NCBI GenBank assembly: GCA_903887845.1
Contig: CAISRC010000009.1
Span: 1 to 51,423, forward strand
DNA: 51,423 bases
Direction: 5' to 3'
Source: an uncultured Chlorobiaceae bacterium
Lineage (GTDB): Bacteria > Bacteroidota > Chlorobiia > Chlorobiales > Chlorobiaceae
Within the stretch, counting starts at the first letter, position 1; each line of letters starts with the position of its first letter. Position numbers and translations under genes: made by a program. Positions 9,005-16,685 of this stretch are shown piece by piece. The notes beneath the pieces were generated by a model. It ran no database searches and was not told the DNA's origin. It saw only the letters and a list, made by a program, of their open reading frames with translations.

Positions 9005-9757
9005 ATGTCAGGACATAGTAAATGGGCAACCATCAAAAGGAAAAAGGCGGTAACTGATCAAAAAAGAGGCAGCTTGTTCACCAAGCTGGTCAAGGAGATC
9101 ACGATTGCTGCGAAAATGGGTGGAGGTGATCCAACAGGCAATCCCCGTCTCCGGCTTGCCATTGATACAGCTCGAGACAACTCAATGCCTATGGATAATA
9201 TCCAGCGTGCGGTCAAGAAGGGAACAGGGGAGCTTGAGGGTGTCATCTGGGATGAAATTACTTATGAAGGGTATGGCCCTGCGGGGATTGCCCTTATTAT
9301 TGAGACCGCAACCGACAACCGTAACAGGACCGTTGCTGATCTCCGTCATATTATGAGTCGCAATAATGGTTCGCTTGGTGAAAGCGGCAGTGTGAGCTGG
9401 ATGTTTCAGCGGAAGGGCTCACTTGAAGTTTCCAGGTCGGCAGCCAGTGAGGATCTTCTTATGGAGCTGCTTTTGGATGCCGGCCTTGAAGATCTCAACA
9501 GTGATGATGAGAACTATTTTAATGTCATTACTGATATAAAGGATCTTGAATCGGTAAAAAAAGCGCTTGAAGCTGCCGGTATAGCTTATGAGAATGCAAA
9601 AATTGATCTGGTACCGGAGAATTATATTGAGCTTGAAGCGGAGGATGCACGGAAAGTGATCAAGCTGATAGACGCACTTGAAAGTAATGATGATGTACAG
9701 GCGGTCTACAGTAATATGGAGATCAGTGAAAGTGCTATGAACAGCTTAAACGAGTAG
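9005..9757 (+). CDS. yebC: YebC/PmpR/TACO1-family protein
   Basis: This 250-aa protein has the family N-terminus [15 protein letters not shown] and the internal signatures [23 protein letters not shown] and [15 protein letters not shown]. YebC proteins were long annotated as DNA-binding regulators; more recent work links family members to translation by the ribosome, as for mitochondrial TACO1. I cannot say from sequence which role holds here. ruvC starts three bases after its stop, so the two form an operon, a common linkage in bacteria. Length is typical. Confidence 0.95.
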   Translation: MSGHSKWATIKRKKAVTDQKRGSLFTKLVKEITIAAKMGGGDPTGNPRLRLAIDTARDNSMPMDNIQRAVKKGTGELEGVIWDEITYEGYGPAGIALIIETATDNRNRTVADLRHIMSRNNGSLGESGSVSWMFQRKGSLEVSRSAASEDLLMELLLDAGLEDLNSDDENYFNVITDIKDLESVKKALEAAGIAYENAKIDLVPENYIELEAEDARKVIKLIDALESNDDVQAVYSNMEISESAMNSLNE

Positions 9758-9760
9758 AGT

Positions 9761-10324
9761 ATGGTTGTTCTCGGGGTTGATCCCGGAAGCCTGAATACCG
9801 GCTATGGAGTGCTTCATTGTGATTCCGGAAGGGTCTCTGTTCTGGTGTGCGGTCTGATCAGGCTTCATTCCGGTCGTAGCCATCCGGAGCGAATAGGCGA
9901 AATATGCCATGAACTTGAACAGGTGATCGTTGACTTCAAGCCTGACCGGCTGGCCCTTGAAACTGCTTTTTTAAGCAGAAATGTGCAGTCGGCCCTGAAG
10001 CTTGGACAGGTTCGGGGTGCGGTTATTGCGCTTGCAATGAGCAAACACCTCATCCTTCATGAGTATGCACCCCGAGAGGTAAAATCAGCGATAACAGGGA
10101 AGGGTGCGGCAAGCAAGGAACAGGTTGCGTTTATGGTTGCAAGGATGCTTGGTCTTGGTGCGGTTCCAGAACCTTATGATGTTACCGATGCACTGGGCAT
10201 CGCGTTGTGTGATTTGCTCAGAGGCGAAAGTCGGGAGCCTTTTTTGCCAGGGGGGAACGCCCGCAGAGGAGGCAGGAGCTGGTCAAAATTTGTCCACGCA
10301 TCGCCCGATATGGTCATTCGGTAG
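9761..10324 (+). CDS. ruvC: Holliday junction resolvase RuvC
   Basis: This 187-aa endonuclease nicks Holliday junctions symmetrically. The acidic catalytic residues of the RNase H-like fold are visible: Asp in [12 protein letters not shown] (residue 7), Glu in LALETAF near residue 68, and two Asp in [11 protein letters not shown] near 143-146. The C-terminal extension ([12 protein letters not shown]) is basic and slightly longer than in E. coli RuvC (173 aa). It sits directly behind yebC. ruvA is not adjacent, and ruvB is 30 kb away at 40175. Confidence 0.96.
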   Translation: MVVLGVDPGSLNTGYGVLHCDSGRVSVLVCGLIRLHSGRSHPERIGEICHELEQVIVDFKPDRLALETAFLSRNVQSALKLGQVRGAVIALAMSKHLILHEYAPREVKSAITGKGAASKEQVAFMVARMLGLGAVPEPYDVTDALGIALCDLLRGESREPFLPGGNARRGGRSWSKFVHASPDMVIR

Positions 10325-10396
10325 CTTTTGACAACGTCGTGCGTCATTGTTATCTTTTACAAAGAGCTGATATGACTCAATAATAAATTCATTACT

Positions 10397-10951
10397 GTGG
10401 AAGGTCGTATCTTTAATCTGCCGAATTCTCTCAGCTTCCTGAGAATAATATTGATACCCTGGTTTCTCTATTATTTTCATACAGGTCATCTCAAAACAGC
10501 CATTGTTATCATGATTGTTGCTGTTCTGACCGACTGGTTCGACGGCCAGACGGCCCGATGGACTAACGAGGTTTCTGAAATGGGAAAAATTCTTGATCCC
10601 CTTGCCGACAAGCTCTGTCTGGCCAGCGTGGCAGTTTATTTTCTCTGGATCGGGGAGTTGCCCTTGTGGTTTGTGCTTTTTGCAGTGATCAGGGATATCA
10701 TGATTTTTATCGGTGCAGGGTATGTGAAATTCCGTCATTCGGTGGTTACGACATCCCTCTGGCCTGGCAAATGGGCCGTTGGCTTTGTCTCCATGATGTT
10801 TATCGTCATGGTCTGGCCTCATCCCTTTTTCAGGCACTATCCCTTGAAAGAGTTTTTTTTAATCCTCTCGACGGTTATGCTTCTGTATTCTTTTGTCTTG
10901 TATTGTGTGAGATTTTACAGAATTCACAAGGGGTTGGATTACAGTGCATGA
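10397..10951 (+). CDS. pgsA: CDP-diacylglycerol--glycerol-3-phosphate 3-phosphatidyltransferase
   Basis: This 184-aa inner-membrane enzyme makes phosphatidylglycerol phosphate. The CDP-alcohol phosphotransferase motif is complete near residues 49-73: DGQTAR, then G eight residues on, then DPLAD (pattern DG-x2-AR-x8-G-x3-D-x3-D). Several hydrophobic segments follow. The N-terminus NLPNSLSFLRI is the classic PgsA start. The start codon is GTG, because an upstream ATG in the same stretch runs into a stop and no other good start exists. Phosphatidylglycerol is a major lipid of photosynthetic membranes, so the enzyme is expected here. Confidence 0.93.
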   Translation: MEGRIFNLPNSLSFLRIILIPWFLYYFHTGHLKTAIVIMIVAVLTDWFDGQTARWTNEVSEMGKILDPLADKLCLASVAVYFLWIGELPLWFVLFAVIRDIMIFIGAGYVKFRHSVVTTSLWPGKWAVGFVSMMFIVMVWPHPFFRHYPLKEFFLILSTVMLLYSFVLYCVRFYRIHKGLDYSA

Positions 10952-11284
10952 GTTTTGCTGCGAGTTACCGTCTCTTATTTGTTAGTATCAGTACCTGTTA
11001 ATCAGTTGTTTTTCGCTGTTTTATAGTCAGGCAATTTCTGTTGCCTGGATATTGATAACTCTCGACAAGAAGAATAGATTCCCTTCTCCGTTTCTTTTTA
11101 ATTACTCTTTTATAACGAGTTATCAGTATTAACGCACTTTATTCAGCAGGATCAGAAATGTTGACAACTTGTTGGCAAGGTGTGGAAAGCCAATCTTTTG
11201 ATCTCGGGGCAGTCGGCTTTTACTGTTTGTCATCTGAGGGATAAAGCCCTGCTTTTGAGTGCAGGGCGTTCTTCCATTTGCGCT
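10952..11284. other. 333-bp intergenic stretch with three inverted repeats
   Basis: No convincing coding frame lies here between convergent pgsA and lpxC/fabZ. It holds a perfect 7-bp stem with a 6-base loop (CAGGCAA at 11028-11034 with TTGCCTG at 11041-11047), a longer-range 9-bp inverted repeat (TGATAACTC at 11053-11061 with GAGTTATCA at 11117-11125), and the terminator-like hairpin at 11246-11267. The first hairpin may end pgsA transcription, though no T-run follows. I do not recognise a known RNA family. Confidence 0.5.
11246..11267 (-). terminator. Hairpin downstream of lpxC/fabZ
   Basis: GCCCTGC at 11246-11252 pairs with GCAGGGC at 11261-11267 around an 8-base loop. Read on the minus strand, the stem lies 18 bases past the lpxC/fabZ stop and is followed by TTTAT, a short T-run. 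A weak intrinsic terminator is the likely role. Confidence 0.55.
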
Positions 11285-12688
11285 TTATTTGTTTTTTGGT
11301 GCAACTGTAGCCATAAGGGAGGCTTCGCAGACCAGTTCGCCCCGGACGTATGCTTTTGCGTCGAACTGACAGACGCTTCTGCGCTTGTTGGTTATGGTCG
11401 CTTCAATGACAAGCGTGTCGCCTGGAAGTACCGGCTTGCGGAAGCGGGCCTTGTCGATACCCATAAAATAGACGACACTCTCCTTGATATTATCGTTCCC
11501 GTTGAGCATCATGATGCCTCCAGTCTGGGCCATGGCTTCAAGAATGAGCACGCCCGGCATAATGGGATTTCCCGGAAAATGACCCTGAAAAAATGGTTCG
11601 TTTATGGTGACATTTTTGATCGACACAATTTTTTCATCAAGCTTGAACTCAACAATCTTGTCGATCAACAAGAACGGATAACGGTGGGGGAGGATATTCA
11701 GAATCGCATTGATATCAAAAATAACTCCTGCTTTTTTCTCGTGCTGGTACTGCCTGGCAAGTTTGTTGCGATCAGCGTATTTCTTGAGATGCTTTACGAA
11801 TTCTACATTTGATGCATGACCTGGTCGTGCGGCAAGTACCTGTGCTGTTATCGGCATACCGAGGAGTGCAAGATCGCCGAGAAGGTCAAGCAGTTTATGG
11901 CGTGCAGGCTCGTTATGGAAGCGCAGTTCCCGGTTATTGAGAATACCGTTTGCACCAATCACAAGATTCTCTGATTCTAAGCCAAGTTTTTTACCAAGGT
12001 CGGCCAGCTCCCCTTTTCTCATGCTTTTATCGATAATGACAATAGCGTTGTCTACATCGCCACCCTTGATGATCCCCTGGTTTGCAAGGGCTTCTACTTC
12101 ACTGAGGAAACAAAATGTTCTGGAGGGTGAAAACTCCTTGAAAAACTCCTTGTCGAGGTTAAAAAGCCCTGAGTGCTGTGAGCCAAGTGCCGGGTTTTTA
12201 TAATCCACCATGACTGTTATTCTAAAGCTGTCGAGCGGCAGTGCAACAATATCAACGCCGTTTTTGGAGTCGTGGTATTCAATGGTTTCATCAATGACCA
12301 GATAATTTTTTGGCTCTTCCTGTTCCTGAAAACCGGCTTCCAGCAGGGCTTCGGCAAAAGGATGCGCACTTCCGTCCATAACTGGAGGTTCCGGGCCGCT
12401 CATATCAATGCGGCAGTTATCGATCTGAAGACCGTACAGCGCAGCAAGAACATGTTCGGTTGTATGAACCTTTACACCGTTGAGTCCAATGGTTGTGCCC
12501 CGCAAAACATCAACCACATTTTCAATCAGTGCCGGTATTTCCGGGCAATCTTCAATATCGGTTCGAATAAAACGGTAACCATAGTTTTCTGGTGCAGGTT
12601 TGAAGGTAATCATACATTTTTCGCCGGTATGCAGTCCGGTACCGCAGAGAGAGACCTCTTTTTGAATAGTGCGCTGATGAATAAGCAT
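11285..12688 (-). CDS. lpxC/fabZ: Bifunctional LpxC deacetylase / FabZ 3-hydroxyacyl-ACP dehydratase
   Basis: This 467-aa protein joins two enzymes. Residues ~1-310 are LpxC, the zinc deacetylase committing UDP-acyl-GlcNAc to lipid A; HTTEHVLAALYG near 76 and RHKLLDLLGDLALLG near 260 hold the zinc ligands, and PGHASNVEF near 290 the catalytic His. Residues ~320-467 are FabZ, with ILPHRYPFLLID and GHFPGNPIMPGVLILEAMAQ, the His/Glu hot-dog active site. The fusion is established in Bacteroidetes and Chlorobi and links lipid A synthesis with fatty-acid elongation, which compete for the same hydroxyacyl-ACP. It shows the organism makes lipopolysaccharide. It is followed by a hairpin at 11246. Confidence 0.97.
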   Translation of the reverse strand: MLIHQRTIQKEVSLCGTGLHTGEKCMITFKPAPENYGYRFIRTDIEDCPEIPALIENVVDVLRGTTIGLNGVKVHTTEHVLAALYGLQIDNCRIDMSGPEPPVMDGSAHPFAEALLEAGFQEQEEPKNYLVIDETIEYHDSKNGVDIVALPLDSFRITVMVDYKNPALGSQHSGLFNLDKEFFKEFSPSRTFCFLSEVEALANQGIIKGGDVDNAIVIIDKSMRKGELADLGKKLGLESENLVIGANGILNNRELRFHNEPARHKLLDLLGDLALLGMPITAQVLAARPGHASNVEFVKHLKKYADRNKLARQYQHEKKAGVIFDINAILNILPHRYPFLLIDKIVEFKLDEKIVSIKNVTINEPFFQGHFPGNPIMPGVLILEAMAQTGGIMMLNGNDNIKESVVYFMGIDKARFRKPVLPGDTLVIEATITNKRRSVCQFDAKAYVRGELVCEASLMATVAPKNK

Positions 12689-12827
12689 GATGTAATTGTT
12701 GCTCCCGAAAGGCTTTGCCGATCAGGAAATGGAGACAAATCGGATATGATTAAAAACCTTCTGCTTTGAAGATAGTAAAAAATTTCCGCTTTAAATCAGA
12801 CGTCTACACGAACTGCTTCTGTAACGA

Positions 12828-13628
12828 TTATGTGGTGAAGTGTTTTAGTGCTTTTTCGAGAAGGAGTGTATGGGTTGTGTTGTTGCCGGCGATAATGCTT
12901 TGTCCATTAATGACATCGGCATCGCCACTAAAATTGGTGACTGTTCCTCCAGCCTCTCGCACCAGCAGAACGCCAGCAGCGAAATCCCATGGAAAAAGCT
13001 TGTATTCCCAGAAGCCGTCGAAGCGTCCGCAGGCTGTATACGCAAGATCTATGGCTGCTGAGCCTGCACGACGGATACCGGCAGAATCGTGAATGACATC
13101 CCGTAGCATACCGATGGTGGAGTCGAGGTAATGGTATTCGCTGAATGGAAGACCGGTTGCCATAAGATAACTCTCCTTGTCCGTGCGGCTGGATATTGTT
13201 ATCTGTTTCCCGTTCAGGTAAGCTCCGCGATCACGCTCTGCGGTAAAAAGCTCATTCAAAACAGGCTGATACACAACGCCGGTGATCAGCTCATTATTGC
13301 TGTTTTGCAGTGCAATGCTTACCGAAAAGACAGGAAAAGAGTGAATAAAGTTGAGTGTGCCGTCAAGAGGATCGACAATCCATGTTCTTCCTGAAGTTCC
13401 CTTGATGACGGTTCCCTCTTCGCAGAGCAGACTGTCATCCGGAAAACTTTCAGAGAGAATTGAGCTTATCGCGGCTTCACAGGCCTTGTCAACGTCAGTC
13501 ACAAAATCCTTGAAATCTTTTGCCCGGATTTCAGGATGAGAGAGTTCTCCAAATTTTTCAAGGGTTATTGTGCCTGCAGCTCGAGCTGCTCTGATTGCTG
13601 CGTGCAGCTCATTGCTGATATTTTCCAT
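12828..13628 (-). CDS. suhB: Inositol monophosphatase family protein (SuhB-like)
   Basis: This 266-aa protein belongs to the Mg-dependent, lithium-sensitive phosphatase family. The metal-site Glu lies in LLCEEG near residue 70. Motif 1 is WIVDPLDGTLNF near 81-92, and motif 2 is WDFAAGVLLVREAGG near 210. Substrates in this family range from inositol and glycerol phosphates to PAP and fructose bisphosphate, and sequence alone does not fix it. It is followed on the same strand by lpxC/fabZ after 139 bases, enough for a separate promoter. A palindrome lies just upstream of its start codon at 13631-13661. Confidence 0.9.
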   Translation of the reverse strand: MENISNELHAAIRAARAAGTITLEKFGELSHPEIRAKDFKDFVTDVDKACEAAISSILSESFPDDSLLCEEGTVIKGTSGRTWIVDPLDGTLNFIHSFPVFSVSIALQNSNNELITGVVYQPVLNELFTAERDRGAYLNGKQITISSRTDKESYLMATGLPFSEYHYLDSTIGMLRDVIHDSAGIRRAGSAAIDLAYTACGRFDGFWEYKLFPWDFAAGVLLVREAGGTVTNFSGDADVINGQSIIAGNNTTHTLLLEKALKHFTT

Positions 13629-13630
13629 GT

Positions 13631-13661
13631 AACCGTCAAGATTGAAATTTCAATGGCGGTT
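13631..13661. promoter_or_regulatory. Palindrome immediately upstream of suhB
   Basis: A perfect 14-base palindrome (ATTGAAATTTCAAT at 13641-13654) is flanked by AACCG at 13631-13635 and CGGTT at 13657-13661. It starts three bases upstream of the suhB start codon, so it would overlap the leader of that message. It could be an operator or a leader hairpin. No family of regulator is suggested by the sequence. Confidence 0.35.
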
Positions 13662-13816
13662 AATATAACATTTCTTTTTCCTGAAAACAGGAAGAGCTAT
13701 GATAGTGAAAAGGTACAAGTTCTTATAAAATTCAATGATCTCCTGTCGTTGCGGGAATTAACAAGAGACGGTAATTGTTTTGTTATTTTAATGTTATAAA
13801 ATGCGTTATAACTTAA

Positions 13817-14305
13817 ATGAAAATGGTGATGAAATTTAATTTTCCAAGGTTGGCACTCTGTATTGTTTTGTGTTTTGTGTTTGCATACGCAGGCAGCACT
13901 TTTACGCCTGTACCGGGTTCAGAGTGGTATTATTCGGTGCTCCATAAACCATCATGGAATCCTCCTGACAGGCTGTTTCCTCCAGCATGGAGCCTCTTGT
14001 TCCTTCTTATGGGTATTGCGCTTTCTCTTGTCGTTGAACAGTGGGGTGAAAAAAAACAGATACAGGGAGCTCTTGTTGTTTTTGGTGTGCAGCTTTTGCT
14101 CAATCTTGCCTGGTCTGCCTCTTTTTTCGGACTTCACTCTCCTCTGCTTGCGTTGGCAGTGATTGTTCTGCTCTGGCTTGCCATTGTGTTGACGATCGTG
14201 AAATTCAGAGCGGTTTCGCCAGTTGCAGGATATCTGCTGATCCCCTATCTCTTATGGGTGAGTTTTGCGTCGTATCTAAACTTTACAATCTGGCAACTCA
14301 ATTAA
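13817..14305 (+). CDS. tspO: TspO/MBR family tryptophan-rich sensory protein
   Basis: This 162-aa membrane protein has about five hydrophobic segments and the TspO hallmarks: an aromatic and proline-rich first half (HKPSWNPPDRLFPPAWSLLFLLMG) and NLAWSASFFGLHSPLLAL in the fourth helix. TspO proteins bind tetrapyrroles and, in Rhodobacter, modulate photosynthesis gene expression in response to oxygen. A role linked to porphyrins would make sense in a chlorosome-bearing phototroph, but this is inference. The gene stands alone between divergent suhB and convergent acs. The start chosen is the first ATG; a second Met is at residue 3 and another at 5. Confidence 0.92.
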   Translation: MKMVMKFNFPRLALCIVLCFVFAYAGSTFTPVPGSEWYYSVLHKPSWNPPDRLFPPAWSLLFLLMGIALSLVVEQWGEKKQIQGALVVFGVQLLLNLAWSASFFGLHSPLLALAVIVLLWLAIVLTIVKFRAVSPVAGYLLIPYLLWVSFASYLNFTIWQLN

Positions 14306-14373
14306 TCAGGTAATATCTGCCGCGTTGTTATTTTTGCACAGGCATTACTAATATATTACTCCGCAACCTCCGA

Positions 14374-14406
14374 TCACTGAGTAGCGCCAAGCGCGTATCG
14401 AAGTGA
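14374..14406. repeat. REP-like imperfect palindrome
   Basis: TCACT at 14374 mirrors AGTGA at 14402-14406, and the interior (GAGTAGCGC, CAA, GCGCGTATC) also folds back on itself with few mismatches. It lies in the tspO-acs gap, 30 bases before a terminator. Palindromes of this style occur as dispersed intergenic repeats in other bacteria. Only one copy was noticed in this window, so its repeat status rests on recall of the pattern. Confidence 0.4.
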
Positions 14407-14435
14407 CCAAAAGCAGCGGGGTATAGCAAAAAAAC

Positions 14436-14464
14436 AAAAAGCGCAGTATCGAACTGCGCTTTTT
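14436..14464. terminator. Bidirectional terminator between tspO and acs
   Basis: AAAAA-GCGCAGT at 14436-14447 pairs with ACTGCGC-TTTTT at 14453-14464 around a 5-base loop. The GC stem is flanked by A-run and T-run, so it works on both strands. It lies between the convergent stops of tspO (14305) and acs (14494). Confidence 0.85.
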
Positions 14465-14493
14465 GTTTGAACACTCTTTGTTAAAAAAGAGGT

Positions 14494-16506
14494 TTAGTCA
14501 TTTTCCTGGTCACGCAGGTTCTCAAGAACACCGAAATCTTCAAGCGTGGTGACGTCTCCCTTAATCTCATTGCTTGTGGCAAGTTCGCGAAGGAGGCGGC
14601 GCATGATTTTTCCGCTGCGGGTTTTCGGAAGTCCTTTGGCCCATCTGATTTCGTCAGGTTTGGCAATAGGCCCGATCTCCTTGGCAACATGGTTGCGCAG
14701 GGCTTCACGGAGAGTCATATCGCCGACATACTCATCTTTCAGTGTCACGAAGGCGACAAGGGCATTGCCTTTCAGCTCATCAGGACGGCTGACAACGGCT
14801 GCCTCTGCGACAGATTCGTGTGACACAAGAGCGCTTTCGACCTCACTGGTTCCGAGGCGGTGACCTGAAACGTTGACCACATCATCGACACGACCCATGA
14901 TCCAGATATAGCCGTCCTCATCTTTGCGGGCACCGTCGCCGGTAAAGTACATGTCGTTGAAGTCTGACCAGTAGGTTTTTTCATACCGAGCGTTGTCGCC
15001 GTATATGGTACGAAGCATTGAAGGCCATGGCTTTTTGATAACGAGGTATCCGCCTTCGTTGGCTGCGCATGGTGTGCCATCCTTGTGGACCACGTCGACC
15101 GCGATGCCGGGGAGCGGACGGGTTGCTGTGCCGGGTTTGGTCGGTGTTGCGCCAGGGAGAGGTGAGACCATGATGCCGCCAGTCTCGGTTTGCCACCAGG
15201 TGTCGACAATCGGACATCTTTCCTGTCCGACAACCTTGTGATACCACATCCAGGCCTCAGGATTGATTGGCTCACCAACCGTGCCAAGCAGGCGGAGCGA
15301 ACTGAGGTTGTGTTTGGTGACCCACTCGTTTCCTGCGCGGATAAATGCGCGGATAGCAGTTGGCGCAGTATAGAGGATCGTGACTTTGTGGCGGTTGATG
15401 ATATCCCAGAAGCGATCCCATTGCGGGTAGTTTGGAGCGCCTTCGTACATCAGCATGGTGGCACCGCAGAGCAGAGGACCGTAAGCCATGTAGGTGTGAC
15501 CGGTAATCCATCCGACATCGGCCGTACAGAAGTAGATATCCTCGTCCTTGATATCAAAAACGTATTTGAATGAACTTGCAGCATGGATCATGTAGCCGGC
15601 GGTGGTGTGCAGGATACCTTTTGGTTTTCCGGTTGAACCGCTGGTGTAGAGCACGAAGAGCGGATGTTCTGCGTCGAGTTCTGCCGGTTCGCATTCATCA
15701 GCGGCAAGGCCCATAAGATCATGCCACCAATGGTCCATCCCGTTATGCATGTGGACCTCTTCGTTGGTGACTTTCAGGGTGATGACACTGCGAATCGAAG
15801 GTGTATTGACGATCGCTTCATCAACAATATTTTTCAGGTTGATGGAACCGCCACGGCGTCTTGTGCCATCTGCGCAGATAACCATCCTGGCACGTGAATC
15901 ATTGACTCGTTCAGTAATAGCGTGGGCAGAGAAACCGGCAAAAATAACGTTATGGACTGCACCAACCCGTGCACAGGCGAGAACTGCGATAATCAATTCA
16001 GGAACCATGCCCATATAGATCGCCACCCTGTCGCCAGGCTTGATACCGGCGATTTTCAGCACGTTTGCAAATTTGCTGACCTGGCGGTGCAGTTCACCGT
16101 AGGTCAGAACCCGCTCATCACCCTCTTCGCCTTCCCAGATAATGGCAGCCTTGTTTTTTCTCCAACTGTTGACATGGACATCAAGGGCATTGTAGCAGAT
16201 ATTGGTCTTGCCGCCGTTAAACCATTTTGCATAAGGGGTATTCCATTCCAGCACGGTATCCCACTTTTTAAACCAGTGAAACTGTTCAGCAATTCCACCC
16301 CAGTAAGCGTCAGGATCTGCTTCTGCTGCTGCATAAAGCTTCTCATACTCTTCCATGGAAGAGACACGTGCAGCTTTCGAAAATTCTACCGGAGGAGGAA
16401 ATTTTCGCTTTTCAGACATCACAGAACTGATCGATACTTCGGCAGAAGAGGAGGCCGCGGTCTGCTGTGCGTTTGAGGTTGTTTCGTCTGTAGCCATTGA
16501 TACCAT
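14494..16506 (-). CDS. acs: Acetyl-CoA synthetase (AMP-forming)
   Basis: This 670-aa enzyme makes acetyl-CoA from acetate, ATP and CoA through acetyl-AMP. It has the N-terminal ACAS domain (FHWFKKWDTVLEWN), the P-loop-like motif LYTSGSTGKPKG near residue 287, the adenylate motif WWQTETGG near 438, and the C-terminal KTRSGKIMRR near 627, whose Lys is the acetylation target in Sir2/Pat-regulated homologues. Length is normal for the family. Green sulfur bacteria co-assimilate acetate during photomixotrophic growth, and this enzyme would supply acetyl-CoA to NifJ. An alternative ATG lies three codons in. No pat-like acetyltransferase is nearby. Confidence 0.97.
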   Translation of the reverse strand: MVSMATDETTSNAQQTAASSSAEVSISSVMSEKRKFPPPVEFSKAARVSSMEEYEKLYAAAEADPDAYWGGIAEQFHWFKKWDTVLEWNTPYAKWFNGGKTNICYNALDVHVNSWRKNKAAIIWEGEEGDERVLTYGELHRQVSKFANVLKIAGIKPGDRVAIYMGMVPELIIAVLACARVGAVHNVIFAGFSAHAITERVNDSRARMVICADGTRRRGGSINLKNIVDEAIVNTPSIRSVITLKVTNEEVHMHNGMDHWWHDLMGLAADECEPAELDAEHPLFVLYTSGSTGKPKGILHTTAGYMIHAASSFKYVFDIKDEDIYFCTADVGWITGHTYMAYGPLLCGATMLMYEGAPNYPQWDRFWDIINRHKVTILYTAPTAIRAFIRAGNEWVTKHNLSSLRLLGTVGEPINPEAWMWYHKVVGQERCPIVDTWWQTETGGIMVSPLPGATPTKPGTATRPLPGIAVDVVHKDGTPCAANEGGYLVIKKPWPSMLRTIYGDNARYEKTYWSDFNDMYFTGDGARKDEDGYIWIMGRVDDVVNVSGHRLGTSEVESALVSHESVAEAAVVSRPDELKGNALVAFVTLKDEYVGDMTLREALRNHVAKEIGPIAKPDEIRWAKGLPKTRSGKIMRRLLRELATSNEIKGDVTTLEDFGVLENLRDQEND

Positions 16507-16685
16507 GTTTTATGTGTTGAAAAAAAAGATACTTCACCCGTCCCGGTTATTCGGGAACATGAAAAATAAATCGATAAAGCTGAGTCTGGAAAGCTGTATA
16601 GCAGGCTTATTGCTTTCTACCGAATGTTACACAAAAAAAATCTTGTTGACAACAATTGTGATGAAGCAATCATTGTTCTTTCTTG

